DNA of 64,000 nt from Callaeas wilsoni (lineage: Eukaryota; Chordata; Aves; Passeriformes; Callaeidae). Below are positions 13,037-26,727 of the stretch, piece by piece. The first letter of the stretch is position 1; each line of letters begins with the position of its first letter. A program made the position numbers and the translations under genes. Under the pieces are notes generated by a model. That model was not told the DNA's origin, ran no database searches, and saw only the letters and a program-made list of their open reading frames with translations. The stretch is taken from positions 178,039 to 242,038 of the forward strand of contig VWPU01010308.1 in assembly GCA_013398955.1 (NCBI GenBank). The letters run 5' to 3'.

Positions 13037-16000
13037 TGTGTACGCATCCCACCTGCACACACACCACCTGCACTCCTCTTTGATTTTCGGATTCAGCAGA
13101 ATGGCAGTCTGAGCGGTTTCTGCAGTTTTAAAGAAAATCCTGGCTCCCTGCTGAGAGGCAGCATGACACAACAGTCCTGCATCAAGTGCAACCCGTGCTG
13201 CAGACACTTTGGCAAATCTATAGAAGAAACTGGGGTGCAGCCGGCAGGGTAATTGAGAGGTTTGCTGGTTCAGTTGCTTTTGCTCGAGGCAGGGTACATT
13301 CAAGTAAAAAAGGAATTGATAACGTGCACTTGAAAAGTACAGTGAGGAGACCCAGATCTTAAAAAGCATGGTGCTAAAAACACGCATTTCTTTCATGATC
13401 TTTCTTGCAAATCTATAGTCTGAAAATTTAACGTGCCCATTTCTTGGTGCCACATAGTAGTCATTCTACTCAGGAATTAAAGGAGAGAGAATTTTTGAAA
13501 AATTGAGAAATTTCCTCGGTGGAACAGAATGTAAAATCTTGCTGTAATTAAATCAATTTAGAACAAAAACAAAACAGATTTGTAAAAACCTACTCTTTCC
13601 ATTAAAAAAGAATCTCCTGAGGAGCATCAACATTTCATTTCAAAACCACTTTCTTATTGCTCTTTAAAAATACTCTATGCAATTCCTTTTGCAGAGTAAG
13701 ATTTTCCCCCCAATTTCATACTTGATAAATAATGCAAGAAATTATCTTCTTCTTAATGCTTCAGACTCCCAAGCAGTTTCCAAATCATCTCTGCTTTACT
13801 TCTAACATTTTCTTTATGAGAATTATAGGCACATGAAATGCATTTGCACCCCATTTAATGCCTCCAGTGATTCAAAAGGTAATTTTAAACACTAAGCCAC
13901 AACTATATTAGACAGTTTTAGATTATTCAGAGCCCTCTTTTGGGTTTTTTCAAGCCATGTCATCACTCATTGCATAGCATTAGAAGAAATAATAACAAAT
14001 GACAAAGACTGTGCCTGAGGGATTATATGTGGGCTTGATGACTTCATTGTCTTTAGTTTCTGTCAAACACAGAGAATAAACACAGTACAACAAACTGATG
14101 CCTTTTTAAGAATTGTAACTACCATAACTGTTTTGTCGTGGAGAAAAAAATACCCCAACATTTACTTTGTTATTAAATATGCACTATAACTCAACTTTAC
14201 ATAGAAATGTATTCACAGAATTTAGGGCCAGACATTCATTTCTCCTGCATATAAACTGAGTTAAGCTAAATTAACCAATATGTTTGATAAGTACTTTTGC
14301 TTTGTCTCTATTACTTGGATGTGTGCATGTCTAGTCTTCTATCCTAGCTAGTAGAAGCTTCAAGATGTCTTCCCTAAAGACAGATAGCAATGGAAAATGG
14401 GCAAAAGGTTAATTAAAAATTCAGTCATATCAGACAGTGAATTCCAGGTATGAATAGTGAATATGAATGTATGGGAGAGAGAGGAATTAACAGATTCAGG
14501 ACGTAGCAGAGAATTCCAAAGAACTTCCCCAATGCCCTTCTCAATACCCTATAGGAACGGCAATCAGCTTGAAGTTTGTTTCACTAATCTTCCCTTTCCT
14601 GCTCTTCTACTGGCCAGAAAATGCAATGGACTATTTTGTGTATGCAGAGAAACTATCCATTTGTGGGAGCAGTACTGAATATAGGAGAGATTTTTCGATA
14701 TCTTCCAATTTTTATCTTGTGCAATTTAATGTCATGTGTGATTAAATATTACACGTACTGATGCCACTTATTTGCATGGATGGAAACTCTGTGGCCCCCC
14801 AATTTCAGCTTCATTGCTACTAAGAACTCTAAATTTCATTGCTCATTCTGCTATGAACTGACCAGTTCATGCAAATACAGATCATGTTTCATGAAGCAAA
14901 TAAATAAAAGCCACCTCACAGATCCTTTTATTTCCCCTGTTCAACTCCAGCAAGTTGCTGTTGGAAGGTCAGAATCCAGAGCAACTTTTTAATGATTGAT
15001 AATCTCACTCTTTGCTCCATCCAAGTGTGAAATATATAGAAACAAAAGAATACAGTGAAAAATCAAGAAAAGCACTGTCAACAACTAGCCAATTATGTAC
15101 CACACATTACCTTTTGCTGTTCAAATGAATAGGAAGGTGGAATTAGTGAAATTTGTCTATGTAATTTGGTTATTTATAGGCAGACCATTCAAGTGCAACA
15201 AAAAATTATTTACTGTTTCAGCTTTTAAAATTGTAAGAACTCTTTCCTTGTGTTAATGAAAGATCAGTCATAATAAAGAAGATCAACCTGGACTTTTCTC
15301 TCAGAAAGTTCTCTGTTTTTCTGACAAAACAATGCTTATGTCAACTCTAAATCTTGTTATTATAGATGGTTTTCTGACCTGTTGATTACAGGTTCTCACA
15401 ATCTGTTACATTATTATTTTTCTGATTCCAGAACACTCCACAAATAATGGAGGTTCAAGACAAAATCATACCTTTAATCTTCTGTGAAAGAGTTTCAGCA
15501 TCATTTATTTCCAGAAGACAAATGTAAATATATTTTCATTGTGTTTTGAGAAAATGCATTTGTGCAATTCATTTTTTTCCTCTTTCAGAGAAACAAATAT
15601 TTTTTTAAAATAAGTCACATTATGAAGGGAGTGGGAAAACAGATAAAAGTAAATAATTTACAGGTATTCACCCATATTCATTGCTATCATCCTCCTATAA
15701 AAGGATTGAATTTGTGTGAATATTGTTCTGTAGTTGAAAAATAATCTGCAACATGTCACAGTTTTCTAGCTGATAAAAGAAGTTTGGCCATAATTTTGGG
15801 GTGGTTTTTTGTTTGTCCAGAAGCATATAAAAGCATTAGAAAATATTAGTTTTCTGGGTGCTACAGACTGAGGACAAAATTAAAAACATTTATGTTCTAA
15901 CGAAAGTCTTACGAAGAAGGAAGATAAAAAAACGAATTGATTTGAAGAATATTGTCCATATCCTCTCTGGTATTTTATATTGGTGCATAACACTCACAGA

Positions 16001-16134
16001 ATTTTAGTGAGAACCAGATATTTAAATACCACTGAGAAATGGGGCTTAAGTGCCTTCTTCCCTTCCTATTTCTATTAATAACTTTGTTTAGCCAGCAATA
16101 TTTTTCTACTTTTCTTTTTTAAAATAAGAACAGA

Positions 16135-16223
16135 AGAGACCTGACCTCCTTCTTTTAGTGTTTTAAGATCTAATTGCAATGTTTAGTTCAGATCAGTAGA
16201 GACCTGACCTCCTTATTTTAGTC
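16135..16223. repeat. Short direct duplication spaced 63 bases
   Basis: AGAGACCTGACCTCCTT followed by (C/A)TTTTAGT(G/C)TTTT occurs at 16135 and again at 16198, nearly identical, and the second copy runs directly into a 24-base T tract. It looks like a local duplication. Confidence 0.75.
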
Positions 16224-16247
16224 TTTTTTTTTTTTTTTTTTTTTTTT
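16224..16247. repeat. Homopolymer T tract, 24 bases
   Basis: Uninterrupted run of T. It could be a plain homopolymer or the poly-A tail of a minus-strand insertion, but no recognisable retrocopy body adjoins it. Confidence 0.9.
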
Positions 16248-17049
16248 AGAGCAGGATCTCAAACAATTTTTAGTTCTGCATTATGGAAAGCAGCAAGTCC
16301 CATTTCCATACATACTACTAATTAAGCATGAATGGTGAGTGAATAGATTCTTTCCACTCTTAATTACTCGGGACACATTTCTGAGGAGGTGATTGAGCTG
16401 CTTACTGTCCTCAGGATCTTCATGTTAGACCTTCCATGTTGCTTAGTATTGAGTGCTGTGGCTCCTTATTAATAGCTCCAGCTCCTGAAACAACATGGAA
16501 CTCCCTGAGAGCATTTCCTGCCTTACCTTTAGGCCAACTACTCCTCCTTCTCCCAGGACAGCCTGGCTGCTTGTGCCTCCCCATCACCCAGGAAGCCTTC
16601 CAGCCACCTCCAGGACCTTGAGTAAGCCACTGTATTCCTCTTTGTTTTACTTGCACATGACTGGAAGCCAGTCGGCCGAACTTTAAAGATGAGGATGTTG
16701 AGAATGGAGAGGTTGTATTGGGAAATTACATGGAAATTATTCTGTCTGACCTGTCTTATTCTAAAGCAGAAGGTTGGCACCTGTCTTAATGTGTAACAAA
16801 GATCTTTGCTTAAGTTGACCATGGAGACTCTATCCACAGAGTCTGATAATTTCTGAAGTTTGTTATACTTTCAAAGTCCAACACAATTGGAATTAAGACA
16901 AAGCCTTAATTAAACAGGATTATCTTTCACATCCTTAAGACACACAGTGATGCCTTAGGATTTTAGCTTTTATATTTTCATACACTTGTAATCCTGCAAT
17001 TCTTTAGTGTATAGCTCTGAACTCCATATAGCGTGTTAGCTACTGCTTT

Positions 17050-17396
17050 TCCCATTTTGGTCAGACACAACAATTCCTCTCGAGGCCTGAGAATCAAGGA
17101 CACCTCACTGTCTCAGGCCCCGAGAAATGTAAACAAAAGTGAGTTGGGGGGAGCAAACTAAGAGAATGGGACTCCACTGCCTGAAGCTGTAATTGGACAA
17201 TTAACCTCTGATATGTGAATGGACAAAACTTTTATCTGTCCGAAAAATGTGTGACTGTGTCCATCTTGGGTGTAGTCTCTGTGAGACTCCTGCACTGCCC
17301 GAGGTGCACCCTGTGAAGGCCTTTCAATAAATACCTGCCCTTTATCCTTTCACTCTGTCCAGCCTCTGCTCGAGGTCAGCCTCTACAAGGCATCAA
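17050..17396 (+). mobile_element. Endogenous retroviral LTR, probably solo
   Basis: The block differs in composition from its flanks and has LTR-like order on the plus strand. A U3-like region is followed by AATAAA at 17326-17331 and then a pyrimidine-rich U5-like stretch (CTTTATCC, CTCTGTCC, GCCTCTGC) ending near GGCATCAACA at about 17390-17396. No internal retroviral coding sequence adjoins it. The left end is uncertain. TGTCTCAGG at 17109 is a possible TG start, but an inverted repeat spans it (about 17081-17123), so the element may begin near 17050-17085. No target-site duplication could be fixed. Confidence 0.6.
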
Positions 17397-18437
17397 CAGA
17401 GTAAAGATTCATCAAGATCTTACAGTTTTCTTAATAGCAAAGAAACACCTTTCTTCATCACATTGTAAAATGTGGGCTGTTATTTGGGATATCATTCTTG
17501 GTACACAATATGTGGCCTTGCTTACACTGACCATAATTTAAATTATCCTTTTATGTTGCAGTCAAGTAAACATATACTGCTGCACCACATTCCAGTTTCA
17601 CACTACACCACTCATAAACTACTTATGGGATATATATATTCTTAAAATTGAGTCTCTAAAAATAGGTGGCAACTGGAAAAAAATCATCAGCACTACAAGG
17701 AGTCACCTAAGAGAGGAGTGCCAGAGCCCATGACAGTTTCTGTGTTCAGGTTTGTTCTATGATGTTCACAGCACACCACCAAAGACTTGGTGTGTCTAAG
17801 GCAGAACTGTTATTTATGAGTTCATGTCATTCAGAAAAGAACTGAGCTATATTTAGTGGCCATACAATACAGACATTTCTGACAGTTCAGACTTCCTTTT
17901 GAAGTGCCAAAGGAGCATTACCTGTTCAACATTAATATACCTGAAAATTGAGAAAAATCAATACACCTAGAGCAAGAAATACCCTCCTGTTCACCAGAAA
18001 TTGAAATTTACTGTTTGAAATAGTCAAGATAATTGCATTACTATATAAGCATTTCTTCTAATTGGAATTTAATTTTGCAGTCTGGGAGCTCTGGCAGAAA
18101 ATCTGCCTTCTTGGGTCAAAGCAAAGTGAAACTGAGCAGATCTGAGTATTTTACAGCTCTGTAAGCATACTCATTTTCTAAATTTCTTGAAGTGGAAAAG
18201 CACGCTGGTGGTGGTGTTAGAATTGCCCCCTAGTGCTACAGATACTGAGCATCAAAATTTTAACATTTTACTGATAGCAAGATGGCATAAAGAGTAATTC
18301 AGCGAAGCATAAAGCTAAGTGTTCTGAAAATATCCTAGGGTATATCAGTAATTCATCTACAGATGTGCAATTGATATCCTACATAGATGCAATGAATTGT
18401 ATTCTGCAGAAGAGGAAAAGGACAATAAAGATTTCAG
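17397..18437. other. Intergenic, nothing recognised
   Basis: AT-rich sequence between an LTR and a CR1 fragment. No exon, RNA gene or repeat is recognised. Confidence 0.6.
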
Positions 18438-18612
18438 AGAATCATAAATTATCCTGGGTTGGAAGGGACCCACAGGGATCACTGAGTCCAACTCCTGGTC
18501 CTACAAAGGATATCCCAAAAGTCACATCATGTGCCTAAGACCATTGTCCAAACACTTCTTGAACTCAGACAGGCTTGGTGCTGTGACCACTTCTCTGGGG
18601 AGCCTGTTCCAA
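18438..18612 (-). mobile_element. CR1 LINE 3' fragment
   Basis: On the plus strand it begins GAATCATAAATTATCCTGGG, followed by TTGGAAGGGACC, the reverse complement of an avian CR1 3' end. The body matches the usual antisense CR1 text (phrases such as TGAGTCCAACTCCTGGTCC and CTTGGTGCTGTGACCACTTC) up to GGGGAGCCTGTTCC. It is a 5'-truncated copy of roughly 175 bases, as is typical of avian CR1. No poly-A tail is present, as expected for CR1. Confidence 0.9.
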
Positions 18613-21600
18613 CACAAAATGCTATTTGCAAAGAAATATTGAAAAAGTAAGAATATACTAAAATCTTGACTTCTGTTTTGTGACAAAAACTATGTCAGTA
18701 GAAGAAGAAAGCTATTATTTCACACCCTCAATAAGGTGGCTTAAAGATTTTTAAAGATATGGGAATCTACTACATAGAAAAACATATAAAGAAAATTACT
18801 TGGACAGTATATCTGAATCTGAGTTTGCCGGACTTAAACCAAAATGATCAACTTTAAGGAAGTTTTGGGGTTTTTTTTCCCAAGGAAAAGGTACAGTTCT
18901 GATCTCAAGTAGTGATCAAAGCTGCAGAGTGAAAAGATTCTAGAGAGACTTACTTTGAGCAAAATCTCACAGGAATAGATTATGTTGGAAGATTTACATA
19001 CATAACATTCAGTGAAACTAAGTGATTTTGTTACTTTTTCAATATAACAGCTCTACAATAGACATAAAAATTAAACTCTCCACTTCTCACCCACTGAAAA
19101 AGATAAATTTGGGTTTGCCACAACAGACTTCATTTTTAGAGTATGGAGGAAAAAACCAAGACTGTTCTGTTATCTTTCCATTTCTATGATGGCCACAGCA
19201 GAAGGCAGGTGGCTATCACATCCAGGCATAGTAAACTGGCTCTATTCAATATAGCAGTTGTTGCACTTCTATTTTTCCTAAACTTTGCAATACCAAACAA
19301 TAACAAACCTGGGATATTAATTTTGGAATGAATCCATGGAATACTACAATCTGTAGCTTTAGTTTTAATTTTTTGAAGGTTGCATGCTATTTTAACATCC
19401 TTCTCAAGCTTAGATAGGACCATTGTTCCATAAGAGCCTGAAAGAAAACAAAGATATAACATTATTCTCTTAAGTCTTTGGAGAAGTTTGATTCTCAGCA
19501 TCTCGTAATAAGCAGTAATGAGCTACAACCGAGCCCCAAATGCATACCCTCAGAGCTTTCAGTTCACAGGGCAGCAATGAAAAACACATGTTGGTTTACA
19601 GGTTGGTATTCAAAGGTACCAGGAGATTCATCGACGATCCATAAACATGTAGGGCATGAGTCTAGTGAATAGACCTAGACATAATAGTTAAGGCTTCTTA
19701 AAAAATATCCTGGGAATTGAGTTCAAATAGCTGATTAACAAAGATAAAAACTCAAAAAATCAACTAGTAGCAAGGAAAGTAATTTAGCACTAAACTGAAC
19801 AAAACCAAAAAGACCCCACAGCAATAATCTGACAAACTCAGAAAAAAAATTGAAAATATTTATCTTTTATGCAACCATAGCATAAAAGCAAAGATTTTTG
19901 AATTTGTAAAAAATCTAAATGAGTCTCTATTAAACATCTCAAAGAGCAATATTCATAACTTTAAAATTAATCAAAAGGGACAATAAAAAAGAGAATTTGG
20001 TTACAGACTGCCATCTGAATGGATCTGTACATAAGAGCCGAAATTAGAAAGTTCATTGCTATGGATGATGATGTGTCAAATCTCCACAACATTGTATATA
20101 TAAAGCATTAGGAAAAGCATGGTGTAATATGCACTTTTCTGATTAGGAATATAGGAAACAAGCTAAGTAGATATCCAGCAGCATCTAGAGTAAGTTTACT
20201 AGGGAAGAGGCCGTTAAAAAAACCCCAATCATTCTCTCTATTGACAAGAAAGCCTCTAAAATACATTGCTGCTGCTCTCTAAAAGATTCCATTTTGAAGT
20301 TCTTGAATTCAATATTATGTCTTTATTTTTAAGGGGTACCGGAGATGTCTGACATGATTTTTAATTACTTAAGACTCTAGAGCTTACAAAAATTTTGTTT
20401 TCTACTTTTTTCAACATAGTGTGAGGACAAAAGTTAATTAGCTGACTACATTTTCTGATTATCATGAAAAAGCATATGCACCAGTCCCCAAACAGCTTCC
20501 TCTAAGTACAGAAAGCTTAAATTTAAATTACTCTTATTTATATTGGGTGTTTCCTATCTAACCACACTGGACTCCCATTTGGTGTGTTAGTACCAGTTCT
20601 GCAACTTTAGGATCTTTCATTTTCTTAAACTAAGCATTTATAAACTTGGACTACTTGCAGCTCTTTCACTGGATTTTTTTTACTGCAGTGTTTACACGCC
20701 ATCTCTGCCATCATAATTTTATATTATATCCAGAAATACAATACAGCATAAGTTTTTACCTGCTGACATGAATGGTGTGTTTGAATGCTGCAGATGAATT
20801 GGGCCTTAATGGATAACTGTTCAGATGCATCATTGCTTGTTAATATAATTTAATTATATAAGTACTATATTATAATGATATTTTATGTTATATAAAAATC
20901 ATATAATAAATGATATATAATTGTTCATAATAAAATTATTACTATTTAGTTGTTTCTTTCCTCCTGCAGGTTGCACTGATAGTACCTGGTCCAAGAATGA
21001 AGAGTGTAAATACATTTTATGCAGCATGAGCAAGAACACATTTTTCTGTAACAACCAGCATCGTTACCCCACTCAAAAAATTGTGCTCATATGGGACACG
21101 ATTCTACCCTTCATCTCTGCACTCTCATGAGACAAAATTAGTACCTTAAATAGAAGAAACTAGTATCAGTAGTGAAATAGAGTAAGAAACAATTGCTAAC
21201 ACTTATTATTAGTCTTGAAAGAATCCCTCAGAAATCATAGGAAGAGGGATGGTGTTTCTTCAGTGCTGCATTCTGCTCAGGCTTCAACAGTCCCCATGAG
21301 TTAATGGAAAGGCCCATGGTGATTCACAGAAAAATGGAAGTTTGTCAAATTTTGGCTAAATCAAAATGTTAGAGTAGCAGATTCTAGTTAAGGGTAATTT
21401 AAAAACTTCATTCAGTGCTCTCAGCCTAGCTTTTTGGGTTTTTTTAATTTTTATATTCAGGATTTGAATCCTGGGTCATATTTTACTACTTCTGGAAGCA
21501 CATGGGTTTTACATATAGCTGTTCTCCTTCTGATAATGAGTTTTCTATGTTTAATCATCTATGCTATACAAGAATTTACATATGGAAACTGACAATCTAC

Positions 21601-22664
21601 ATCTGGTCAATTTGCCCAAATCTTCCTTCAGCTCTTGCCATCCAGGTACACAATATTTTTCTATATAAATTGAAATATGGTAGATATTAAAACAAAATTA
21701 CTCAGTGATCATAAGAATATTGTTTGTGACAATGTGACATTTTAGTGATGTACTTATGATAATTCTGTCCTTATCTAAACCTGGCATGGTAGATATTTTC
21801 TTAAACTCTATATCAGTACAGGGAAGCAGAATTGTTTCTCCAGCTTCAAGTTATCTGGATCCAGATTTTATTTTGTAGCATATTCGACGATAACAATTTT
21901 TCATACTGACTCTGATAAGCGAGCCCAGATCGAGGCAACCCCTAGGATACTGAAGTGGTTCACCAGCAGTCATTTACTCAGCCTGAAATCCTCCTTTTTC
22001 TCAGCACTTTCTGGTGTGACAGGTTCTCATCGATATCATTCACTCAATGAAATTCAGCAGTTCATTTTCACCTCCTGGATTTTCTTACCACTTGCTACAG
22101 GTAGCTCGAAGGCTTTCTCCAAACTGCCTTATGGCGAGAGAAACCCAGGCTACAAACGTGCTGTCCCTAATGTTGCCACTCCTCTGGAGACGATTGATGT
22201 AAGAACAATGCATAGCACTTGGCTTAGCCTCCTCAAGGTTCTGCCCAATTTCATTACATCCCCAAAACGGGAGGATTTTTTTTCTCAGAAGTATCTAAAA
22301 TAATATCCAGACAGCACTGCATTTACTATCACAGTTTGGAGGCGGTTTGTTTTTGTTTTAACAGATATTACTAAAATGTTAATGTATTATTTATCCTTAT
22401 TGTCAAACATATTGATAAGATTATTCTACAGCTATAGAATTCAAAAAGAGACATTAAGAAAAACTCTGCAGGCAGATCAAAAATACATTATCTCTGGAAA
22501 AGTATAGTCCATGCAGTAATCTGCCTGTGATATTTTTCACTTTGGACCTTGATTATACCTACAGTCACCACCACTAAAATAAGAAACTCCTTAAACATGA
22601 ATGCTGCTAAACCTATACTATACCAACTCTTCAACTGGAAAGCTTACTGTAAGACAAGAAAAAA
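18613..22664. other. Intergenic region without recognised genes
   Basis: No gene is recognised. It includes an AT-rich low-complexity stretch around 20835-20945. A somewhat less AT-rich part at 21900-22300 includes a 95-residue open frame (22016-22303) with no recognisable domain. Confidence 0.5.
20835..20945. repeat. AT-rich low-complexity stretch
   Basis: Dense TA/AT-rich sequence with repeated ATATAAT-type words and almost no G or C. Confidence 0.75.
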
Positions 22665-22879
22665 TACTCTGCACATACACTGTGAGGGTGGTGAGGCACT
22701 GGCACAGGTTGGCCAGAGAAGCTGGGGATGCTCCATCCCTGCAAGTGTTCAAGGCCAGCTTGGATGGGGCTCTGAGCAACCTGGTCTAGTGGAAGGTGTC
22801 CCTGCCCATGGCAGGGAGGTTGGAACAAGATGATCTTCGAGGTTCCTTCCAACCCAGGCCATTCTGTGATTCTATGATT
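22665..22879 (+). mobile_element. CR1 LINE 3' fragment
   Basis: Plus-strand CR1 end: GAGGGTGGTGAGGCACTGGCAC, GCTCTGAGCAACCTGGTCTA, CTGCCCATGGCAGGGAGGTT, then TTCCTTCCAACCCAGG and the terminal ATTCTGTGATTCTATGATT. This is the classic avian CR1 3' terminus, heavily 5'-truncated. Open frames over it on both strands are CR1 remnants or shadows. Confidence 0.95.
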
Positions 22880-23017
22880 TACCAATATTCAGACAAATAG
22901 AACAGACACTTATTAAGGAAAAGTGAAAGCTTTGCAAGTTTCCTAAAAGATGTCTGAATTTGTTAGACTATATCAGTTATAATGCAAATATGTTGTCTAA
23001 TTTATTATATTATTATT

Positions 23018-23085
23018 TGGGGGGTTTGGAGTGGTTTTTGGGTTTGTTGGGGTTTTTAATGGTTTTTTGTTAGTTTTTTTCTTTA
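23018..23085. repeat. G/T-rich low-complexity tract
   Basis: Runs of GGGG and TTTT with almost no C or A on the plus strand. Confidence 0.75.
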
Positions 23086-23146
23086 ATTCTTCTCTGCAAC
23101 CCAATTGTTATTTTAAAAAATGAACAAAATAACAATATATTCTATT

Positions 23147-23171
23147 CATTTAAACCCCTTAGGTTTAAATG
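23147..23171. repeat. Perfect 10-base-pair inverted repeat
   Basis: CATTTAAACC, loop CCTTA, then GGTTTAAATG. The stem is perfect and AT-rich. No role is evident. Confidence 0.7.
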
Positions 23172-26100
23172 GGCTAATCAATAGATACATCTTACTATGA
23201 TCATAAAACTTTGTTATGTTGCTTAAGCTGTGTTGCAGATCGGAAAATCTGCAACAATAAAGGTTTTAGCTAATCTACTATTCCAAAAAATACAGTAGGA
23301 AAAAATATTTAGCATGCATGATAGACTTCAGATTCTTAGAGCTACTGAACTCTCTGAAATACCTGATTTATTCTCCAGGCTCTTGAAACACAGATTATCT
23401 ACACAATAACAAAATTACTTCAAGGACTAACATGTAATGCATGCCAGACCCTTCTGACAGAGCACTGGACATGAGTACTTGTCTCCTCTGTTAAATACAT
23501 TCTCCAAAACTGAAGTGCATATCCACAGTTGACTGAAATGATAAACACTCCTTTCAGTCTTCATCCAAGACTCAAATAAACAGCCATTTACAGTACTAGA
23601 AATGTAGTACATACAGTCTCCAAAGACTTTCTATGAGGAAAATTCTAATAAAATAAGTCATAGAGCAGTTTAAAAGTAGACGTGTTCAGTAGTAGAAGCT
23701 ATCAGGTGTTGCCACTCTACAATATTACAATTTTCCCATCCTGATATTTTAACAGTAGCTTGAAAGGAAAAAAATCTCTAAGATGACAGCTCAATTGTGC
23801 AGCACAACTAAGTCATATTATAAAAAGACACCCAATCTCTTTTTATCACTGAGTTTTTTCCTTTGTGATCTTAACATATGGCTTTCCTTGGTGCCAAGAA
23901 ACAGTCAATAAAAAGAAGTCTTTGTTCTTGAGCAGCACCTTTGTTCTTCCCAAGCCTTAGCAACTGTTCATGGATGCAGTAAGGGCAAAATGAGGGGAAA
24001 GATTTAGTATGGATGAACTATTTATTTCTTACCTGATTCCAGCTTTAGTCTCATATCTGACAGTAACTCATAGTGCTAGAACTGTTAAATACTACCCCTA
24101 GTGCCAAAACCTCTAATAGGAAAAAGCACCTTCCCTTTTTGCTGTTTATTTCAGACCATGTCCCTTGACCCAAGCACTGCCTGATGTAAGCATTTTCTGC
24201 AAGTGTGAAAGATGTAAACTTTTTAATGGCTTTATCGTGTTGAGCAAGCTCTGTTAATCAGCTAGATTAAATACAGAATGTGAAACTTCCTTGACAGATT
24301 TTACTGAGCAAGGAAAGAGTACTGTTCTGCTCAGGAAATGCAAAATCAGACAGGAACAGTGTGCTCTAACACCACAGCTGAGGAGGGCACCTGATGACAT
24401 TGCTCAGTTCTCAGGTTCAGGGGTCATTGCTGCCATGACCGAACAGCATATGAGGACAACACATGGAATAACAAATTCTGCCATGCACAGTAGATTTCTC
24501 ATGGGGAAATTCTGAAACAAAATTCATGGGGTACTTCAGCAGATCCCCAAGGCAGGGCAGGGCAATCAGAGGATGGAGAAAGTGGAGGCTCCAGCCAAGG
24601 GGAACATCTGCCACAGAGCTAATCTTTGTGCATCAGAGCATTTTACATTCCTCACCATACTTTAGCATGAAAGCTTGGGTTTGTGTCTCACAGAAACCTA
24701 TGTTATTATTTTTACATCAGATTTTTTTTTTAACACAAACCCACTTTTGATAAAATATGCTAGCCAAAATATCTCACCAAAAATTATTCAGATTGCATGG
24801 ACAAAGCACATGTCAAAATTAAGGTAGTTTGACACAGAAGCAAGTGTTCAGGTAGCTAATTCTTCATTACTTGAGATTTTTGTACCAAAACTAGATATTA
24901 TGGCTGTGTCAAAGCTTATAGGCATTGTAAGTCCATATGGAAATTCTTTGAAAAATTGTTCCACTCTGTGTGATGCTATAAACCACAGCAGAATCCAAGA
25001 ACAGGCATTTTGTGTTTCAAAGCATTCTGATTTAATTGTGCAACATGAAATCTTAACTAGCTCTTTTTACAGACAGGTACTCAATGATTTATATTATTTC
25101 TCACACAAAGAATACTAGTTTGTTGCTCTAAATATCTTCTTCTTTTTTTAATATTAAGTGACAAAATGCCAAATTAAGTGACCTGTGGTTACAAGAAATT
25201 GCTTTGCTTACTTTCTACAGATAAATTATTTCCATCTCTCTCTCTCTCATTTCGTGAGGGTATTGTGATTTTCTTCTATTGGTACAATTCAAGCAATAAT
25301 GGATTTGTTCTACTTAGAATGAATACAAATATTAAATTCAAGTTCATCAACAATACACTTAGCTTGCCATAATAAACTCTTTGATTACTAGAAATACTAA
25401 GGGTGTCTGATATGTTTTCAGTTCATTTAAACCAGCTAGTTTAGGATCTCAGAAGTCATGTTGAAGACATACTAATGCTCTTCTACACATAACAATAAAA
25501 AATGGTATTTAAATAAATATTTCTTCATTTTACGAATTTTTGTATGACCCCAGCTATGGGACGGTTACTGCCTGAAAGCTTCAGACTCAGTTTTGATATT
25601 TCCAACAGAAAGAGTTATTTCAAATTACACTAAGGAGATTAAGAAGTCAATTCATAACTTTCAAAAGAAAAAGCTACTTACATTAATCTTAAATAGCTTT
25701 AGATCAGACCCATAATTTAGGTATGTGCTGAGGCTCCAAAGAGTGTGATGTTTTTAAGAAGCTTCTCATTTTAGTTCCATGAGGACCACAGGGGTATAAC
25801 ACGCACAACATTTTGAATCAATTCAGTTTCAGTTAATCTTTTTAAATAGCTATAGTTTTTTTTCTCATGGAGATCTAGTTTAAAGATAGGGTCATGTCTG
25901 CTGATGCCAACTGCAAATTGCAAACAAGCATTACAACAGAATCCTCAGCTGCTGAATTTATTTCACAATGAATTTAACTTTAGCAAATAATCTAATTTTT
26001 TTAATGTGAAGTTATGCTTCTTCCCGAAAGCACCTTATATTCGCAAAAGAGAGATTTTTGTTCAGATTCTGGTTCAGAAAAGGCTTGTAAAGAACAAGGC

Positions 26101-26439
26101 GGTGTCAGTTGAGCACCATGCAGAGTCTTAAAGGGAATAACAGGAAAGACAGCTTGGGATGGACTCACTCTCAGCAACCCTTTATTTTACTACTAAAACA
26201 CTTTTCAAGCACAGGAACACATGATAATTCTGCACTGTTCCTGGTTACACTGCCAGTGTAGGTGCTAATATGCACTGCAGTGAAGTTTGAAAGCAGGGAT
26301 CATGACAGAAAATATTGTCCTCCTATGGCAAGCACCCAGTGTGTCTGCAATCCCATCACTTCTGTTTCAAGGCTCTGGACTAAAAAAGGAAAGAATTTGC
26401 TTGGGCTGTGTTTCATAACACCTTTAGCATGCATGTAAG

Positions 26440-26710
26440 CAGGTCACCCATCCACACTATCACTAACTGCAAGGGCTGTACAACCAAACTTCTCCCCAGC
26501 ACACAGTGCGACTCCCACACCTCACCCGCCCAGCCTGCAGCCCTCCATCCCAGCACTCCATCCTGGGATGCATTCCACCAAGTCTCACCAATGCTGATGA
26601 TGTCATCGTTCTGGGAACTGACCAAGCATTCCAGTTCATCCTGTTTCTCATGCTGCATTTATTGGTGTATAGGCATTTCAGATGTGCTCCTGAAACATTT
26701 GAAGGCATTC
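26440..26710 (-). mobile_element. CR1-like LINE fragment, endonuclease region
   Basis: On the minus strand two overlapping frames together read like the N-terminal part of the CR1 ORF2 endonuclease. One frame has CLYTNKCSMRN. The other has QDELECLVSSQND followed by IISIGETWWN, which matches the conserved SETWW-type motif of this family. The switch between frames shows at least one frameshift. The downstream part is poorly conserved. It is a decayed internal fragment, not a 3' end. The 23-A tract at 26728-26750 lies just outside it. Confidence 0.65.
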
Positions 26711-26727
26711 AGGAGGTCTGCTCCATT

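Larger units (their letters stand above)
9231..17049. other. Intergenic region without recognised genes
   Basis: No exon, RNA gene or large transposable element is recognised. It contains a (GTT)n tract (13012-13036), a 63-base-spaced duplication (16135-16223) and a long T tract (16224-16247). The 154-residue minus-strand open frame at 12989-13453 translates the (GTT)n tract as polyglutamine and has no recognisable domain. Confidence 0.5.
22880..26439. other. Intergenic region without recognised genes
   Basis: No exon or RNA gene is recognised. A G/T-rich low-complexity stretch (23018-23085) and a small perfect hairpin (23147-23171) lie at its left end. Confidence 0.5.

Noticed and set aside
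12989..13453. 154-residue minus-strand open frame with polyglutamine
   Set aside because: The glutamines are the translation of a (GTT)n microsatellite, and the rest has no family resemblance or splice context.
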